A stretch of DNA of 64,000 nucleotides from Methanotrichaceae archaeon (GTDB lineage: Archaea; Halobacteriota; Methanosarcinia; Methanotrichales; Methanotrichaceae), in NCBI GenBank assembly GCA_013178225.1, contig JABLXE010000008.1, positions 1-64,000 of the forward strand, written 5' to 3'. Position 1 is the stretch's first letter. The number at the start of each line of letters is the position of its first letter. The notes beneath the pieces are model-generated. The model searched no databases, was not told the origin of the DNA, and was given only the letters and a program-made list of their open reading frames with translations. Positions 34,633-44,269 of the stretch are shown one piece after another. The position numbers and the translations under genes were made by a program.

Positions 34633-34685
34633 TTTAGGTAAGCCGAAATGTTTATCTGCCAGGCTGTGATTTAGGTTCGCCTAAA
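34633..34685 (+). promoter_or_regulatory. Two DtxR-type operators before feoA
   Basis: TTTAGGTTCGCCTAAA at 34670-34685 is a perfect inverted repeat of the TTAGG-N4-6-CCTAA type bound by iron-dependent DtxR-family repressors. A second copy with one mismatch, TTTAGGTAAGCCGAAA, is at 34633-34648, 37 bp away. They lie 29-81 bp before the feoA start, where the promoter must be, and the operon ends with a dtxR gene. Confidence 0.75.
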
Positions 34686-34713
34686 AACGAAAGCACTGCA
34701 ACAGGGATACAAA

Positions 34714-34947
34714 ATGGAAATTCCGATCACAAGCTTGAGCGCCGGAACCGAGGCCGTGGTCGTGACGCTGCTCGGCCATGGATGCACATTTCAGAGGAGG
34801 CTTCGGACCATGGGAATCAGAGAAGGAAAAAGCCTGAAGGTGGTGGCGATTCACCCCCTGGCCGGACCGCTGGTCATTGAGGTGGATGGAAGACAGATCA
34901 CTATTGGACGGGGCATAGCCCAGAGGATCATGGTGCAGGTAAAATAA
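34714..34947 (+). CDS. feoA: Ferrous iron transport protein A
   Basis: A 77-residue SH3-like cytoplasmic protein with the family pattern LRTMGIREGKSLKVVAIHPLAGPLVIEVDGRQITIGRGIAQRIMV. It assists FeoB in Fe2+ uptake. The stop codon overlaps the feoB ATG (TAATG), so translation is coupled. Two DtxR-type sites precede it. Confidence 0.93.
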   Translation: MEIPITSLSAGTEAVVVTLLGHGCTFQRRLRTMGIREGKSLKVVAIHPLAGPLVIEVDGRQITIGRGIAQRIMVQVK

Positions 34948-36659
34948 TGAAGCGCATCGTCCTGATGGGAAATCCGAACATCGGAAAGAGCGTGGTCTTT
35001 TCCCGGCTGACCGGAGCCGATGTGATCACCTCCAACTATCCGGGAACAACTGTTGATTTTTCTCGGGGAAAGGCCCGGCTGATGGGAGAGGTGGCAGAGC
35101 TGATAGACGCGCCCGGCACCTACTCCCTGGAGCCGTCCAACCGGGCCGAGGAAGTGGCCGCTGAGGTTCTCAACTGGGCCGACCTGATAATAAACGTGGT
35201 CGATGCCACCAACCTGGAGCGAAACCTCTTCCTGACGCTCGAGCTCCTGGAGAAAGACCGGCCCCTGATAGTGGCCCTCAACATGTGGGACGAGGCCGGG
35301 CGCTCAGGCATAGAGATCGACGTCAAAGGCTTAGAAGAGCGCCTGCAGGTTCCGGTGGTTCCCACAGTTGCCCTGACCGGGGAGGGAATCTCGGAGCTGG
35401 TCGGCAGGATGGCCGAGGCTCGACATCCGGCGGAGTTGGAGGCCAGAAGCGAGGAAGAGAGATGGATGGAGATTGGCCGCATAACCAAGGAAGTTCAGAC
35501 CATCACTCACCGGCACCCCACCGTCTGGGACAGAATCGCCCAGGCCAGCATCAGGCCTGCCACCGGCATTCCGCTGGCGTTGTGCATAATCCTGGCCACC
35601 TTCTGGCTTGTCCGGCTGATAGGAGAAAGCCTCATCGAGTACATATTCGACCCCCTGTTCGAGCTGTACCTGCCCATAGTTACGGCCATAAGCGATTGGC
35701 TTGGGCCGGGATTTCTGCACGATGTTCTCATCGGGCATCTGATCGACGGAGAGATCGACTATGTGCAGTCTTTAGGCATGCTGACTACCGGCCTCTACGT
35801 TCCCTTTGCCATGGTCCTTCCCTACATCGTGGGATTTTACCTGGCCCTGTCACTTCTGGAGGACTCGGGCTATCTGCCCAGGCTGGCCACGCTTTCCGAT
35901 AACGTCTTTCACAAGCTGGGCATGCACGGCCACGGGATTGTGCCGGTATTTCTGGGGCTGGGCTGCAACGTTCCGGGAATTTTAGCCACCAGAAATCTGG
36001 AAACCAGGAAGCAGCGTTTTATCTCCGCCACGCTGCTGGGGCTTGCCGTCCCCTGCACCGCGAAGACGGCCATGATCTTCGGGGTGCTGGGCCCCTACGG
36101 GATGGGCTATCTGATCCTGGTCTTCTCTACCCTGGCAGCCGTTTACGTGGCCGTGGGGCTTATACTGAACCATTTCTTGAAGGGAGAGTGCCCGGAGATC
36201 TTCCTGGAGATTCCCCCTTACCGGAGACCCAGCCTGTCCATGGTCCTGAAGAAGACCTGGATGCGCGTCCGCTGGTTCCTCTCAGAGGCCATCCCCTACC
36301 TGTTCCTGGGAGTGTTCCTGATCAATGTGCTGTACTCCCTGGGCTTGCTGCAGTGGCTGGGAGACGTCTTTTCTCCCTTCATGGAGAGCTGGCTCGGGCT
36401 TCCCGGGGACGCGGTGACCGTCCTTCTGGTGGGCTTTCTCCGAAAAGATCTGGCGGTGGGAATGCTTCTGCCTCTGGGCCTTGATGCCGAGCAGCTGGTC
36501 GTGGCCACTACCGTTTTATCTCTATATTTTCCGTGTGTGGCCACCTTTGCCGTGCTGATTAAAGAGCTGGGGATAGTGGATACCCTAAAATCCACAGCAG
36601 TGATGGCAGTTACCGCTCTCTTGGTTGGAGGAGCGATGCACATGGTTCTGATGGGGTGA
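34947..36659 (+). CDS. feoB: Ferrous iron transporter FeoB (GTPase-permease)
   Basis: At 570 residues this is the compact archaeal form. The N-terminal G domain (1-165) shows G1 GNPNIGKS, G2 with the Thr of YPGTTVDFS, G3 DAPGTYSL and the G4 position at NMWD. About ten membrane helices follow, with the two Gate regions (GLGCNVPGILATRNLETRKQRF and VLLVGFLRKDLAVGMLLP) and cysteines in each (GCNVPG, VPCTAK, FPCVAT). It imports Fe2+ under anoxic conditions. It overlaps feoA by one base and is followed by dtxR 7 bp later. Confidence 0.95.
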   Translation: MKRIVLMGNPNIGKSVVFSRLTGADVITSNYPGTTVDFSRGKARLMGEVAELIDAPGTYSLEPSNRAEEVAAEVLNWADLIINVVDATNLERNLFLTLELLEKDRPLIVALNMWDEAGRSGIEIDVKGLEERLQVPVVPTVALTGEGISELVGRMAEARHPAELEARSEEERWMEIGRITKEVQTITHRHPTVWDRIAQASIRPATGIPLALCIILATFWLVRLIGESLIEYIFDPLFELYLPIVTAISDWLGPGFLHDVLIGHLIDGEIDYVQSLGMLTTGLYVPFAMVLPYIVGFYLALSLLEDSGYLPRLATLSDNVFHKLGMHGHGIVPVFLGLGCNVPGILATRNLETRKQRFISATLLGLAVPCTAKTAMIFGVLGPYGMGYLILVFSTLAAVYVAVGLILNHFLKGECPEIFLEIPPYRRPSLSMVLKKTWMRVRWFLSEAIPYLFLGVFLINVLYSLGLLQWLGDVFSPFMESWLGLPGDAVTVLLVGFLRKDLAVGMLLPLGLDAEQLVVATTVLSLYFPCVATFAVLIKELGIVDTLKSTAVMAVTALLVGGAMHMVLMG

Positions 36660-36666
36660 CATAGAA

Positions 36667-37137
36667 ATGAGAAAGAAGACCATGGAGGAGTATATCGAGA
36701 CCATATCAACTCTGGAGGACAGGGAGGGTAAGGCCCAAACCGGCAAAATAGCATCGGAGATGAATGTAAGGCCGTCATCGGCAACTGAGATGCTGCAGAA
36801 GCTGCAGGAGGAGGGCCTACTGAGGTACGAGACCTATTCCGGGGCAACCCTCACACCAGCAGGCAAGGAACTTGCCCGGGACCTGGACCGAAAGCATGGA
36901 GTGATTGCCGATTTCCTGGAGATAATTGGCGTTTCTAAAAGCGTGGCCGATGCGGATGCCTGCCAGATCGAGCACCATGTGAGCCGCGAAAGCGTGGAGC
37001 AGCTGGAAAAGTTCGTGGAGTTTGCCAGGGGATCTCTTCACGACCCAAATTGGATAAGGAATTTCAGAAAGTATTGCGAGACCGGCCGGCCGGTGGATTG
37101 CAACTCCTGCGGCAGGAGAGGATCTGACAATAAGTAA
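36667..37137 (+). CDS. DtxR-family metal-dependent repressor
   Basis: Residues 1-65 form the winged helix-turn-helix (TGKIASEMNVRPSSATEMLQKLQEEGLLRYETYSGATLTPAGKELA). Residues about 70-130 are the dimer/metal domain with family ligands (RKHGVIADFLEIIG, DACQIEHHVS). The C-terminal tail VDCNSCGRRG carries a CxxC pair not needed in classical DtxR. With Fe2+ bound it should repress the feo operon through the operators at 34633-34685, so it is probably autoregulated as the third gene of the operon. Confidence 0.9.
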   Translation: MRKKTMEEYIETISTLEDREGKAQTGKIASEMNVRPSSATEMLQKLQEEGLLRYETYSGATLTPAGKELARDLDRKHGVIADFLEIIGVSKSVADADACQIEHHVSRESVEQLEKFVEFARGSLHDPNWIRNFRKYCETGRPVDCNSCGRRGSDNK

Positions 37138-37170
37138 TATCATCAGGAAGACGATATACACCAGACGACT

Positions 37171-37779
37171 ATGGGATGGATCACCACAGTTCGGGATGGC
37201 CTGTTCGAAACCATAGCTGAAGATCTAGCTTCTCTTCCGGAGCAGGCCAGAGTACTGGACGTAGGCACCGGAAAGGGTCTGCTTCCTATTAGAGTAGCTC
37301 AAACCAATCAAGACCTGCAGGTCTATGGCCTTGACATTTCAGAAAAAGCGGTAAATGCTGCCAGAAAAAATTCGCTTGATTCAGGCCTTGCAAATCCGCC
37401 TGAATTCTATTTAGGCGATGCTTCCAGCCTCCCCTTTGAGGACGGTTGCTTCGATCTGGTGGTCTCCACTTTCAGTCTTCATCACTGGCCCGAACCCGTC
37501 AAAGGTCTGAACGAGATCTACAGGATTCTAAAGCCAGGAGGCAAGGCCGGGATTTACGACCACTGGAAAGATCCCTCTCCCTCGGCAAAAACCCGGCTTC
37601 GAAAGAAATACGGCTGGACGTTGAGCACTCTCGCTCTGTTGCACTTGAGGCTCGTCTCCTCTCCTCTGACCGAAGGTGATGCAACCATCTTGCTGCAGGA
37701 CCCGGCGCTCAAATTTAAGAGAAAAGAGCTGAAGCATCACGACATCTTCTTGGTTCTGGAGCTCGGAAAAAGTCCCTGA
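37171..37779 (+). CDS. Class I SAM methyltransferase
   Basis: A 202-residue Rossmann methyltransferase: motif I VLDVGTGKGLLPIRVA, acidic loop VYGLDISEKAV, GDASSLPFEDGCFDLVVSTFSLHHWPEP and EIYRILKPGGKAGIYD. This is the UbiE/CoQ-like type acting on small molecules; the substrate is unknown. It follows dtxR by 33 bp and so may be part of the iron-regulated transcript. No strong ribosome site is seen before ATG 37171. Confidence 0.85.
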   Translation: MGWITTVRDGLFETIAEDLASLPEQARVLDVGTGKGLLPIRVAQTNQDLQVYGLDISEKAVNAARKNSLDSGLANPPEFYLGDASSLPFEDGCFDLVVSTFSLHHWPEPVKGLNEIYRILKPGGKAGIYDHWKDPSPSAKTRLRKKYGWTLSTLALLHLRLVSSPLTEGDATILLQDPALKFKRKELKHHDIFLVLELGKSP

Positions 37780-37836
37780 AACCGACCGGAAGTTTTAGGC
37801 AGCTTGAAAACAGACTAGACCAGGAAGAGGGTTGGC

Positions 37837-38671
37837 TTGAAAAAAGAGATCAGCTATTTGGGCATGGCCGAATCCATTCGTCGGCTGACCGAGCCTGCCG
37901 TGCATTCAGCAATTTCTGCGCTGGACCTATCCCAGGGAAGTCGAGGGCTTGATGCCGGTTGCGGAGTGGGCAACCATACCCTGTGGCTGGCCGAGGAGGC
38001 ATCCCCCGGTGGGCACGTGACCGGCGTTGACATATCTGAAGAGAGCATTCGCCGGGCAAAGAAGGCTTTGCGCCCGGAAGATCTCCAAGAATCCGTTTCA
38101 TTTCTATGTGCGGATCTGAGGAGCCTGCCCTTTGGCAGCGGCGTCTTCGACTGGGCATGGTGTGCAGATACTCTGTGGATCGGTCCCGAACCATTGGGGC
38201 TGCCGGCAGCTGAACCGTTATCAATTCTAAATGAGCTGGGTCAGGGTAGTGAAGCCTGGAGGGACCGTCGCCCTGCTGTTCTGGTCGTCCCAAAAGCTTT
38301 TGCCAGGCTACCCGCTCCTGGAGTCCAGGCTGAACGCCACATGCGCGGCTAATTTCCCCTATACTGAGGGCACTGAACCTGAAACACACATCATGCGCGC
38401 CCTGGGCTGGCTTCGTGCCGCCGGTCTTCAAGAGCTTAAAGCGCTTACCTTTGCGGCGAACGCCGAGGCACCTCTTGACGCCACAATTCGGGAGGCGTTG
38501 ACGGCCAGCTTTCAGATGTTCTGGGGAAAGGCAGGATCGGAGCTAGACCCGGATGATTGGAAAGAGTTCCAACGCCTGTGCAACCCGAACTCATCCGATT
38601 TCATACTGAATTTGCCCGATTACTATTCATTCGTCACTTACACGCTCTTCTTCGGCCGGACACCGGTGTAA
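37837..38671 (+). pseudogene. Class I SAM methyltransferase, frameshifted
   Basis: The N-terminal half (from TTG 37837, with AGGAAGAGG upstream) holds motif I GLDAGCGVGNHTLWLA and CADLRSLPFGSGVFDWAWCADTLWIGP. The C-terminal half continues in the next frame from about 38231 (VRVVKPGGTVALLFWSSQKLLPGYPLLESRLNAT) to 38671. The two join into one protein of about 275 residues if one base is gained or lost near 38225-38240. If genuine, this is a broken second methyltransferase beside an intact one; if an error, the gene is normal. Confidence 0.8.
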
Positions 38672-38730
38672 GACCGCAATTCAGGCCATCTCCAAAAAAT
38701 ATATACATCATTTAGCCGTAAAAAAGCTCG

Positions 38731-39351
38731 GTGAGAAGGGACTTAATTGTCATAGCTGCCGTTCTGGCCTTTGTGGCTTTCATTGTTTTGCCATCCGGCC
38801 TCACAGAGCCTGCAAGGGCTGCCGCGAAGGGGCCTATTCCTATCCTTCCCAGGGGCAGCGGATTTCTCTATGATGAGTCGTCTGTAGTCACGGGAACGGG
38901 GCAGGTCTCCCTCAGAAGTTCTTTTACCGACCGAGGGGCAGACTCGAACGGATGGATGAAAGGGAATGGATCTTTAAACCTGGAATCCCTGCGCAGCATG
39001 AATAAAATCGGCCCAGCGGTCGGCTTCTCCCAAAAGACCGATCTGGTATTCGATGGAGAGCAGCTCAAGAACAAAAACACTCTGGCCTCACCCTTATTCG
39101 ATAAAGGAATAGGTGCCAGCGTGAACGTTAGGTTCAATGTGAGCCACGTGGACAAGAGCGAGGCCGAAATGGTCCGGTCTATCAACCGCTTTGATAATGC
39201 TTTGAGCTATGATGCGGCGCTGGCGTTTGATGGCAGCTGGGCCATAAAGACCATGCAGGGCTGGTCAATCGGCATGAACAAGAGCTCACAACGATATACG
39301 GGATCATTCCAAATCCAGAAGAGCATAGAGTTTGACGATTCAGGTAAATGA
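38731..39351 (+). CDS. Exported protein of unknown function
   Basis: GTG 38731 opens into a signal peptide (LIVIAAVLAFVAFIVLPSGLTEPARA). The 170-residue mature part is beta-rich with alternating polar strands (VVTGTGQVSLRSSFTDRGADSNGWMKGNGSLNLESL), resembling families of secreted proteins that are expanded in Methanothrix. No ribosome site; the TATA-like AAATATATAC (38697-38706) about 28 bp upstream suggests a leaderless mRNA. No catalytic motif. Confidence 0.7.
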   Translation: MRRDLIVIAAVLAFVAFIVLPSGLTEPARAAAKGPIPILPRGSGFLYDESSVVTGTGQVSLRSSFTDRGADSNGWMKGNGSLNLESLRSMNKIGPAVGFSQKTDLVFDGEQLKNKNTLASPLFDKGIGASVNVRFNVSHVDKSEAEMVRSINRFDNALSYDAALAFDGSWAIKTMQGWSIGMNKSSQRYTGSFQIQKSIEFDDSGK

Positions 39352-39595
39352 TGAGCTGGGCGCACACGCCTTAAGGATAGTTACCGCCTGATGCCTCAGG
39401 GATCAGGTTTTATTTCTGACCTTCAACCATCAAAGACACGGGGCATGCAGGATCGAAGCGTGCCGATAAATCCCCATTCTCGCAAATTTTCGCCAGAGCA
39501 CTAGCGGCCTAATGCTATGGATACTGGTGAGGAGGCAAGTAGCGCAAGAGATGACACCCAAAAATTAAATAAGTTTTGATGACAACTGAGTTTAT

Positions 39596-40003
39596 ATGAA
39601 CAGGAATTTCTTTTTGGGATTGTTGATTCTAATCCTATCAGCAACAGGCATCTGTGTGGCAGAGATCCCCAATCTGGTGGGAAACTGGACCGGCTCCGGA
39701 CCTGGGTACGATGAGGACTTGGGTTACGTCGATGAAGCAGACTATAGCCTGAACTTTTCCGTCACCACCCAGAAGGACCGCATCTTCAATGGAGACATTA
39801 GCTACCGGGTAAACGGGACCGAAGTGGTGGAAGGATTTGCCGGGGCCATTGGCCTGGATAACAAGACCATTTACATCGCTGAGTTCAACTCGGGCTACGA
39901 CCTGGGAACAATAATCTCCAAAGACGAGATCGAGATGATTTACATACAGGATGGCGATCCGACAGAAGTATTCGCAGAAACGCTTCGCCGCGTAGCGGAA
40001 TGA
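39596..40003 (+). CDS. Exported small beta-rich protein
   Basis: The 135-residue product has a signal peptide (FFLGLLILILSATGICVA) and a mature part starting LVGNWTGSGPGYDED, which looks like a lipocalin/avidin-type beta-barrel opening (G-x-W near the start). It contains predicted N-glycosylation sequons. AAAATTAAATAA about 28 bp before the ATG and no ribosome site point to a leaderless mRNA. Function unknown. Confidence 0.68.
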   Translation: MNRNFFLGLLILILSATGICVAEIPNLVGNWTGSGPGYDEDLGYVDEADYSLNFSVTTQKDRIFNGDISYRVNGTEVVEGFAGAIGLDNKTIYIAEFNSGYDLGTIISKDEIEMIYIQDGDPTEVFAETLRRVAE

Positions 40004-40401
40004 GATCATTTTCCGCAACTGTTAATTGGGCCGTCAATAAGCCGGGCCCTCCTTAACAAAAATCGAAAGCCCGGCGCCAATTTATTCCTCCTGCAGAGCA
40101 GGATCGCAGAGGCCCTGAAGCTTGAAGCACCATCCGGTAGCTATTCTACGGACCGATGAGAGGCCGGAAGGTGCACCGGGGTTTCAAAGGTTGTGGTGGA
40201 AGGTTGCATAATGATCATCTTTACCCTGACTTTGCGCCCTCGGTCGAAAGGAGCTGGTCGACAATTTTCTTCATGGACTGGCACGGCCTCCCTCTCAAGG
40301 GAAGCTGCTAGAGAAAATTCTGCCGCCAGAAGCGCCAAAGGGCCAGCAGGTCGGCGTAAGGCTCGATCAGCTTCCGGCAGAACGCCTCGAGCGCTGAGAA
40401 T
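40004..40401. other. Gene-free stretch
   Basis: No supported gene. Short open frames on both strands lack ribosome sites and have random-looking composition. It is the convergent region between 39596-40003 (+) and 40402-40983 (-) and probably holds terminators. Confidence 0.4.
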
Positions 40402-40983
40402 CTAGCTGTTGTTCCCGGAATGTGCCTCTTCAAGGTTGTGCCGCAGGCCGGGATCGCTCCACCAGTCGAACTCGGTGATGGGGGCAGCTCTCGACAGTTC
40501 GTAGATGTCGTCGTATATCCCATCATAGCGGTCGTAGTCTCTGTAGTTTCCATCCTGGGGCTTGATCACCGAGAAGGAAAATCCGCCTCGATTGCGAGCG
40601 GTGGGCTCAATGTAGTATCTCCGGCAAGCCGTGTCTACTGCCACCCAGGCATGCGGCATGTTTGTTTCTACGAAGCTATTGGAGAGGCATACCTTGGCAT
40701 CGAATCCGTGCTTTTGCAGCATCCATTCCAGGTAAGCGGCCATCTCGCTGCAATCAAAGTCGTCCTGGGAGTAGCTTCTCAAGAGCCCTGAGCCGATCAG
40801 AGCCTCGACTCCGAAGATGGACTGGTCGAGCCAGGGATCCGCAACGGCGTAATACGGATCGGGTATCCCGCCAGGTACTGAAGTCGACAGTGTCTCTGCA
40901 TCTTTGTCCTGGATCGTGGGGCCCTCAACGCATCCCGAAATAATGAGGCACATCGCCAGCAAGGCGGACAGCCTGAGCTTCAT
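40402..40983 (-). CDS. Lipoprotein with transglutaminase-like fold
   Basis: The start is taken as ATG 40983, since it gives a lipoprotein signal (LRLSALLAMCLIISGC); the frame is open further upstream without purpose. The mature protein has the papain/transglutaminase order of catalytic residues: DDFDCSEMAAYLEWMLQKHG (Cys), NMPHAWVAVDT (His) and YYIEPT (acidic). Such domains can be proteases, cross-linkers or inactive binding modules. It is 193 residues, anchored at the outside of the membrane. No linked genes. Confidence 0.72.
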   Translation of the reverse strand: MKLRLSALLAMCLIISGCVEGPTIQDKDAETLSTSVPGGIPDPYYAVADPWLDQSIFGVEALIGSGLLRSYSQDDFDCSEMAAYLEWMLQKHGFDAKVCLSNSFVETNMPHAWVAVDTACRRYYIEPTARNRGGFSFSVIKPQDGNYRDYDRYDGIYDDIYELSRAAPITEFDWWSDPGLRHNLEEAHSGNNS

Positions 40984-41260
40984 CGAATGAAGATCGAGTT
41001 TCGCATATTTGGAGATTGTCCCGCTGCTGCCGCCAATCTCGGACTGCCCCAGCGGTCTTACGATGTTGGAGATTGAATAATGAGGAGGTAGGCAAAAGCC
41101 TCGGGTGTAGGAGGGAACGAAAATCGATCTCGACTCTTGCCAACGCAATCTACGTCAATTGCCGAGTATATATAGCTTTCCATCCCGTATCTGCCTTAGC
41201 CCTGACCAGGGCCGCCATCTGGCCCTGTCGGGGCATGAAGCGCCTTCCTTTGCCTTTTAG

Positions 41261-41863
41261 TCAGCACGAAGCCTCAGGAGCGAAATCGGATGCCGGACGG
41301 ACCCTGACACTCATGACCCCATGTGCGCCAATGGAATCAGATGAACATATCGCACCGCCGGTCGCGATATACCGTTTAACGTACCCCCAGCCCAGGGCGA
41401 TCTCCCTCGGCAGCTTGATGCACTTCGGTAAATGGTGATCTCCATTCATAGCTCTACGACATCCTCCACCAGTCTCCTTTCGATAAGCGCACCTCAAATT
41501 ACAGGCTGCAACCGCCTTTAGCAGCACTTTGCCCACATCGATAGAGACGGGCGGGTCCATCACGCTCCGAGCGTAAACGGCAACGGCCATGGCGAAGAAG
41601 GACATGTTCTCAATCGTTCCTTCAGACCATCTCCTGGAAAGGTAATTCATTATCCTGGGCTTAATCTCCAGCTTTGCCTGTTCCACCAGGGCTCGATAGC
41701 CCTCGGCTGTCGGCATAAGAAGCGTTTGATCGAATTCGAAGGACTTCATCGTGGCCCGCCGGTCCACTAACTGCACAAACCTTTGACCGTACCTCTGGTC
41801 ATAGCCTTCCATCATGGTTCTGAAAACCCTATGCCAACTGTTGGACATATTCCCGGCATGCAA
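41261..41863 (-). CDS. Hypothetical protein, weakly supported
   Basis: Residues about 6-120 read like a real soluble helical protein (MSNSWHRVFRTMMEGYDQRY, MPTAEGYRALVEQAKLEIKP, SFFAMAVAVYARSVMDPPVS). The last 75 residues are basic, Cys-rich and low in order, as after a frameshift. No family recognised, no strong ribosome site. It may be a decayed gene. Confidence 0.35.
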   Translation of the reverse strand: MHAGNMSNSWHRVFRTMMEGYDQRYGQRFVQLVDRRATMKSFEFDQTLLMPTAEGYRALVEQAKLEIKPRIMNYLSRRWSEGTIENMSFFAMAVAVYARSVMDPPVSIDVGKVLLKAVAACNLRCAYRKETGGGCRRAMNGDHHLPKCIKLPREIALGWGYVKRYIATGGAICSSDSIGAHGVMSVRVRPASDFAPEASC

Positions 41864-42531
41864 ATAGGCCCCACAAATTTCACCTTTGGCATTGAAAAAG
41901 AAGCACGTAAATCGAGCCAGAGGAGATCAACGCTGATCCGCAGCGCCCCTCTTTTTGGGAGCCAGATCACACTGTGGTGATGGCCTGATCCCGCCCGAAG
42001 CCTCGACTATCCAGCCACTTTCCAGGACAGCACAGCGCTGGAATTTAACGCAGCGCCCCTTTCACAGGAACCACTTGAGGCCTGTGCAATTGCCCTGGAC
42101 AGCAACTGTTCCCGTGTTCCTGCCGCAGACGAAGGCCGGACCCAAGGCTTGAGGCTACAGCATGCTACGCCAGTCACGGCGTGCACATATCCGGCCGCTT
42201 GACCTCAAGCTCTCCTTACAGCATCCCGAATGTGCGCGTAATCGACCCGCGCGAAAACCTCATCGATCGCTCCGAGGCAAATTGAGGCTCTCCCTGAGGG
42301 TTCGGCCTCGCTTTGTGCCTCCTCTCTCAGAGGACCATCCGGCTATACCTGCCCTTGCCCTTGAATAGCGAAGAACACGGCGAATAGCTATTATAATCAT
42401 TATGGAACAAATAGATTTCGGTTGATGGTTGATGGAGAACGGCTGCTCATGCAGTGCCCGCAATAAATATAACTGCGATAAATGATGATCGAATTGCATG
42501 CTGCCGTTTAATCTTGAGTGGAGGTCGTGAA
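41864..42531. other. Gene-free stretch, possibly decayed
   Basis: No supported gene in about 670 bp. Several short frames (for example 41955-42152 and 42162-42368 on +) are Pro/Arg-rich and lack starts. Only the ribosome site of the next gene at 42520-42525 is clear. Confidence 0.4.
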
Positions 42532-42741
42532 TTGGGAAAGTGGACCGCAGCCATACTATCCTTGCTAATCATGGGGCTGGGCCAGTTTTATGCCGGCCAC
42601 CTCTGGAGAGCTCTGGCCTGGTTTTTCGGAAGCATTCTGATAATCGCGGCGGCTACCTTCCTTACCGGAGTTGGCGGGTTGATCGTCGCGCCGATTCTGT
42701 GGATCTGGTGCGCCTGGGATGCCCATCAACAGGCAGATTAA
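42532..42741 (+). CDS. Small two-helix membrane protein (TM2-like)
   Basis: GGAGGT (42520-42525) stands seven bases before TTG 42532, so the longer upstream frame is rejected. The 69-residue protein has two helices separated by a short turn, with the TM2-like opening LSLLIMGLGQFYAGHLWRALAWFF and the second helix GVGGLIVAPILWIWCAWDAHQQ. TM2-domain proteins are widespread but their role in archaea is not known. Confidence 0.7.
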   Translation: MGKWTAAILSLLIMGLGQFYAGHLWRALAWFFGSILIIAAATFLTGVGGLIVAPILWIWCAWDAHQQAD

Positions 42742-42922
42742 GCACCGCTTTTTCATCAGGCCGTCTCAATTTTCTCTAATTGACCAAGGCGCAGGTATGC
42801 ACGATCCGGCAGTGCGCCGCAGGCTTTCTGAGCCCTGAAACGCCAAAGGCCACAGTTTGGGCGCGGGGCTTGGGCCTCTCCCTTGAGCCTCTAAAGCAAA
42901 TATCTCACATCATTTCGAAATG

Positions 42923-43414
42923 CTATTGCATCTCCTTTAGCAGCTCATCGAGACGGTCAAAAGACTCGTGGACTCCTTCTTCCATACCGCTCTGCAGCAT
43001 GCCGTCACGATCTGCAACCGATTGATATACCGATTGGGACGTCAGCTTTGTCCTATTTGACGGCAGCGCTTCAAACCTGGTTGTTTCGAGGAGGACATGC
43101 CCTTTCTCCGGAAGCCCTTCGAATTCGAACGCGCCGATAATTCTTTCCGGAGCCGATACCTCATGATTTACGCCGTGAAATGCGTACTCCAGGCCGCCGG
43201 GATCTTTCTGGATGTACCGCCATGAGCCTCCGTTTCTAGGCTCAAAGATCTCGATGGTCGTAACGAGTGTTCGTGGCCCAATCCACTTAACATAAAGCGT
43301 TGGATCAGTGAATGCCTCAAACACCAGCTCTCGCGGTGCATCAAACTCTCTGGTGATGAACAGCTCCTGTTTTCCCGGTTCGGCGATGATATTTGTTTTA
43401 TTGCCCTTTGTCAA
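42923..43414 (-). CDS. SRPBCC (AHSA1-like) protein
   Basis: The 163-residue protein belongs to the START/AHSA1 ligand-binding fold: [43 protein letters not shown], and the final helix [16 protein letters not shown]. These single-domain proteins bind hydrophobic ligands or act as co-chaperone-like factors; the role is not predictable. TTG 43414 follows GGGGGACC. A paralogue is directly upstream on the same strand. Confidence 0.85.
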   Translation of the reverse strand: MTKGNKTNIIAEPGKQELFITREFDAPRELVFEAFTDPTLYVKWIGPRTLVTTIEIFEPRNGGSWRYIQKDPGGLEYAFHGVNHEVSAPERIIGAFEFEGLPEKGHVLLETTRFEALPSNRTKLTSQSVYQSVADRDGMLQSGMEEGVHESFDRLDELLKEMQ

Positions 43415-43448
43415 TTATGGGTCCCCCGATTCGACATCATTTCTGAAA

Positions 43449-43983
43449 TCAGATTCTCGTTTTCATATCTTTCATACTTCCGGCCCCAAGCTCCTTGAGA
43501 TAATCCGAGAGCTTATCAAAAGACTCGATCCAGCCTTGCCGCATGTTGTTGCGATCTTCGACGCTTATGCCACCGGTGCCGGAATGGATCATGGTCAGCC
43601 TGGTCTTTCCGTCGTATTCTTCGAGTGTCACGGTTATCAGCATCTCAAGCGGAAAGCCTTCGCTCATGCCGTAATACGATGCAGGAACGATTTCCCCCTT
43701 CACGTCTGCAAAGGAATCGGTCATCACAAGCCGCTCAGGCTCGACGATCTCCCGGAAGATGCCGGTGCTCCAGAAGTCCTGGCCTTCGGGGGATCGCATA
43801 TCGTTTAGGTACCTGCCTCCGGGGCGCAGGTCTATCTTGGCAGCGGGCGTGGTGAAGGCTTTTGGTCCCCACCAGTGCATGAAGTGTTGTGGGTTTCGTC
43901 CACATTCTCCACACCATTTCTCGTGGTGCTTCAAAGATGCGGACAACCTTCAATTCATCGTCGCCATTTTTCAGGTTCTCCAT
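43449..43983 (-). pseudogene. SRPBCC (AHSA1-like) protein, frameshifted
   Basis: The N terminus (MENLKNGDDELKVVRIFEAPREMVWRMWT) lies in one frame from 43983, with GGAG nine bases upstream. The rest (NPQHFMHWWGPKAFTTPAAKIDLRPGGRYLND...) lies in another, ending at 43449. They join at ACGAAACCCACAAC near 43895-43905, where one A too many breaks the frame. Restored, it is about 178 residues and a tandem duplicate of the gene at 42923. Confidence 0.82.
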
Positions 43984-44269
43984 CTTCATCTTCTCCTGCC
44001 ATTTCGATGGTGATCAAGGGCCGAGCAATGCTTGAGCGCGGTTTCTTCAATATCGGCATTGTAGGAATGTGGATTGGATGCCCATTACAATTTGATTCTA
44101 CGAATTAGATATTGATTATGATTTATAATAATACGATGTTTCTTCTTTATATTCTTTTGGCTATGTCCCTTTTGAATTGGACGAATCCTCCAATTGAATT
44201 GAACGAGAAGTCCACAGGTGCCGGCGTTTGAGTGCTGGCGGAAAGATGCTCCCATTCTTCCTTTTGCCC

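Noticed and set aside
41016-41438. Plus-strand open frame of 140 residues
   Set aside because: Overlaps the lipoprotein leader and the hypothetical gene on the minus strand; random composition.
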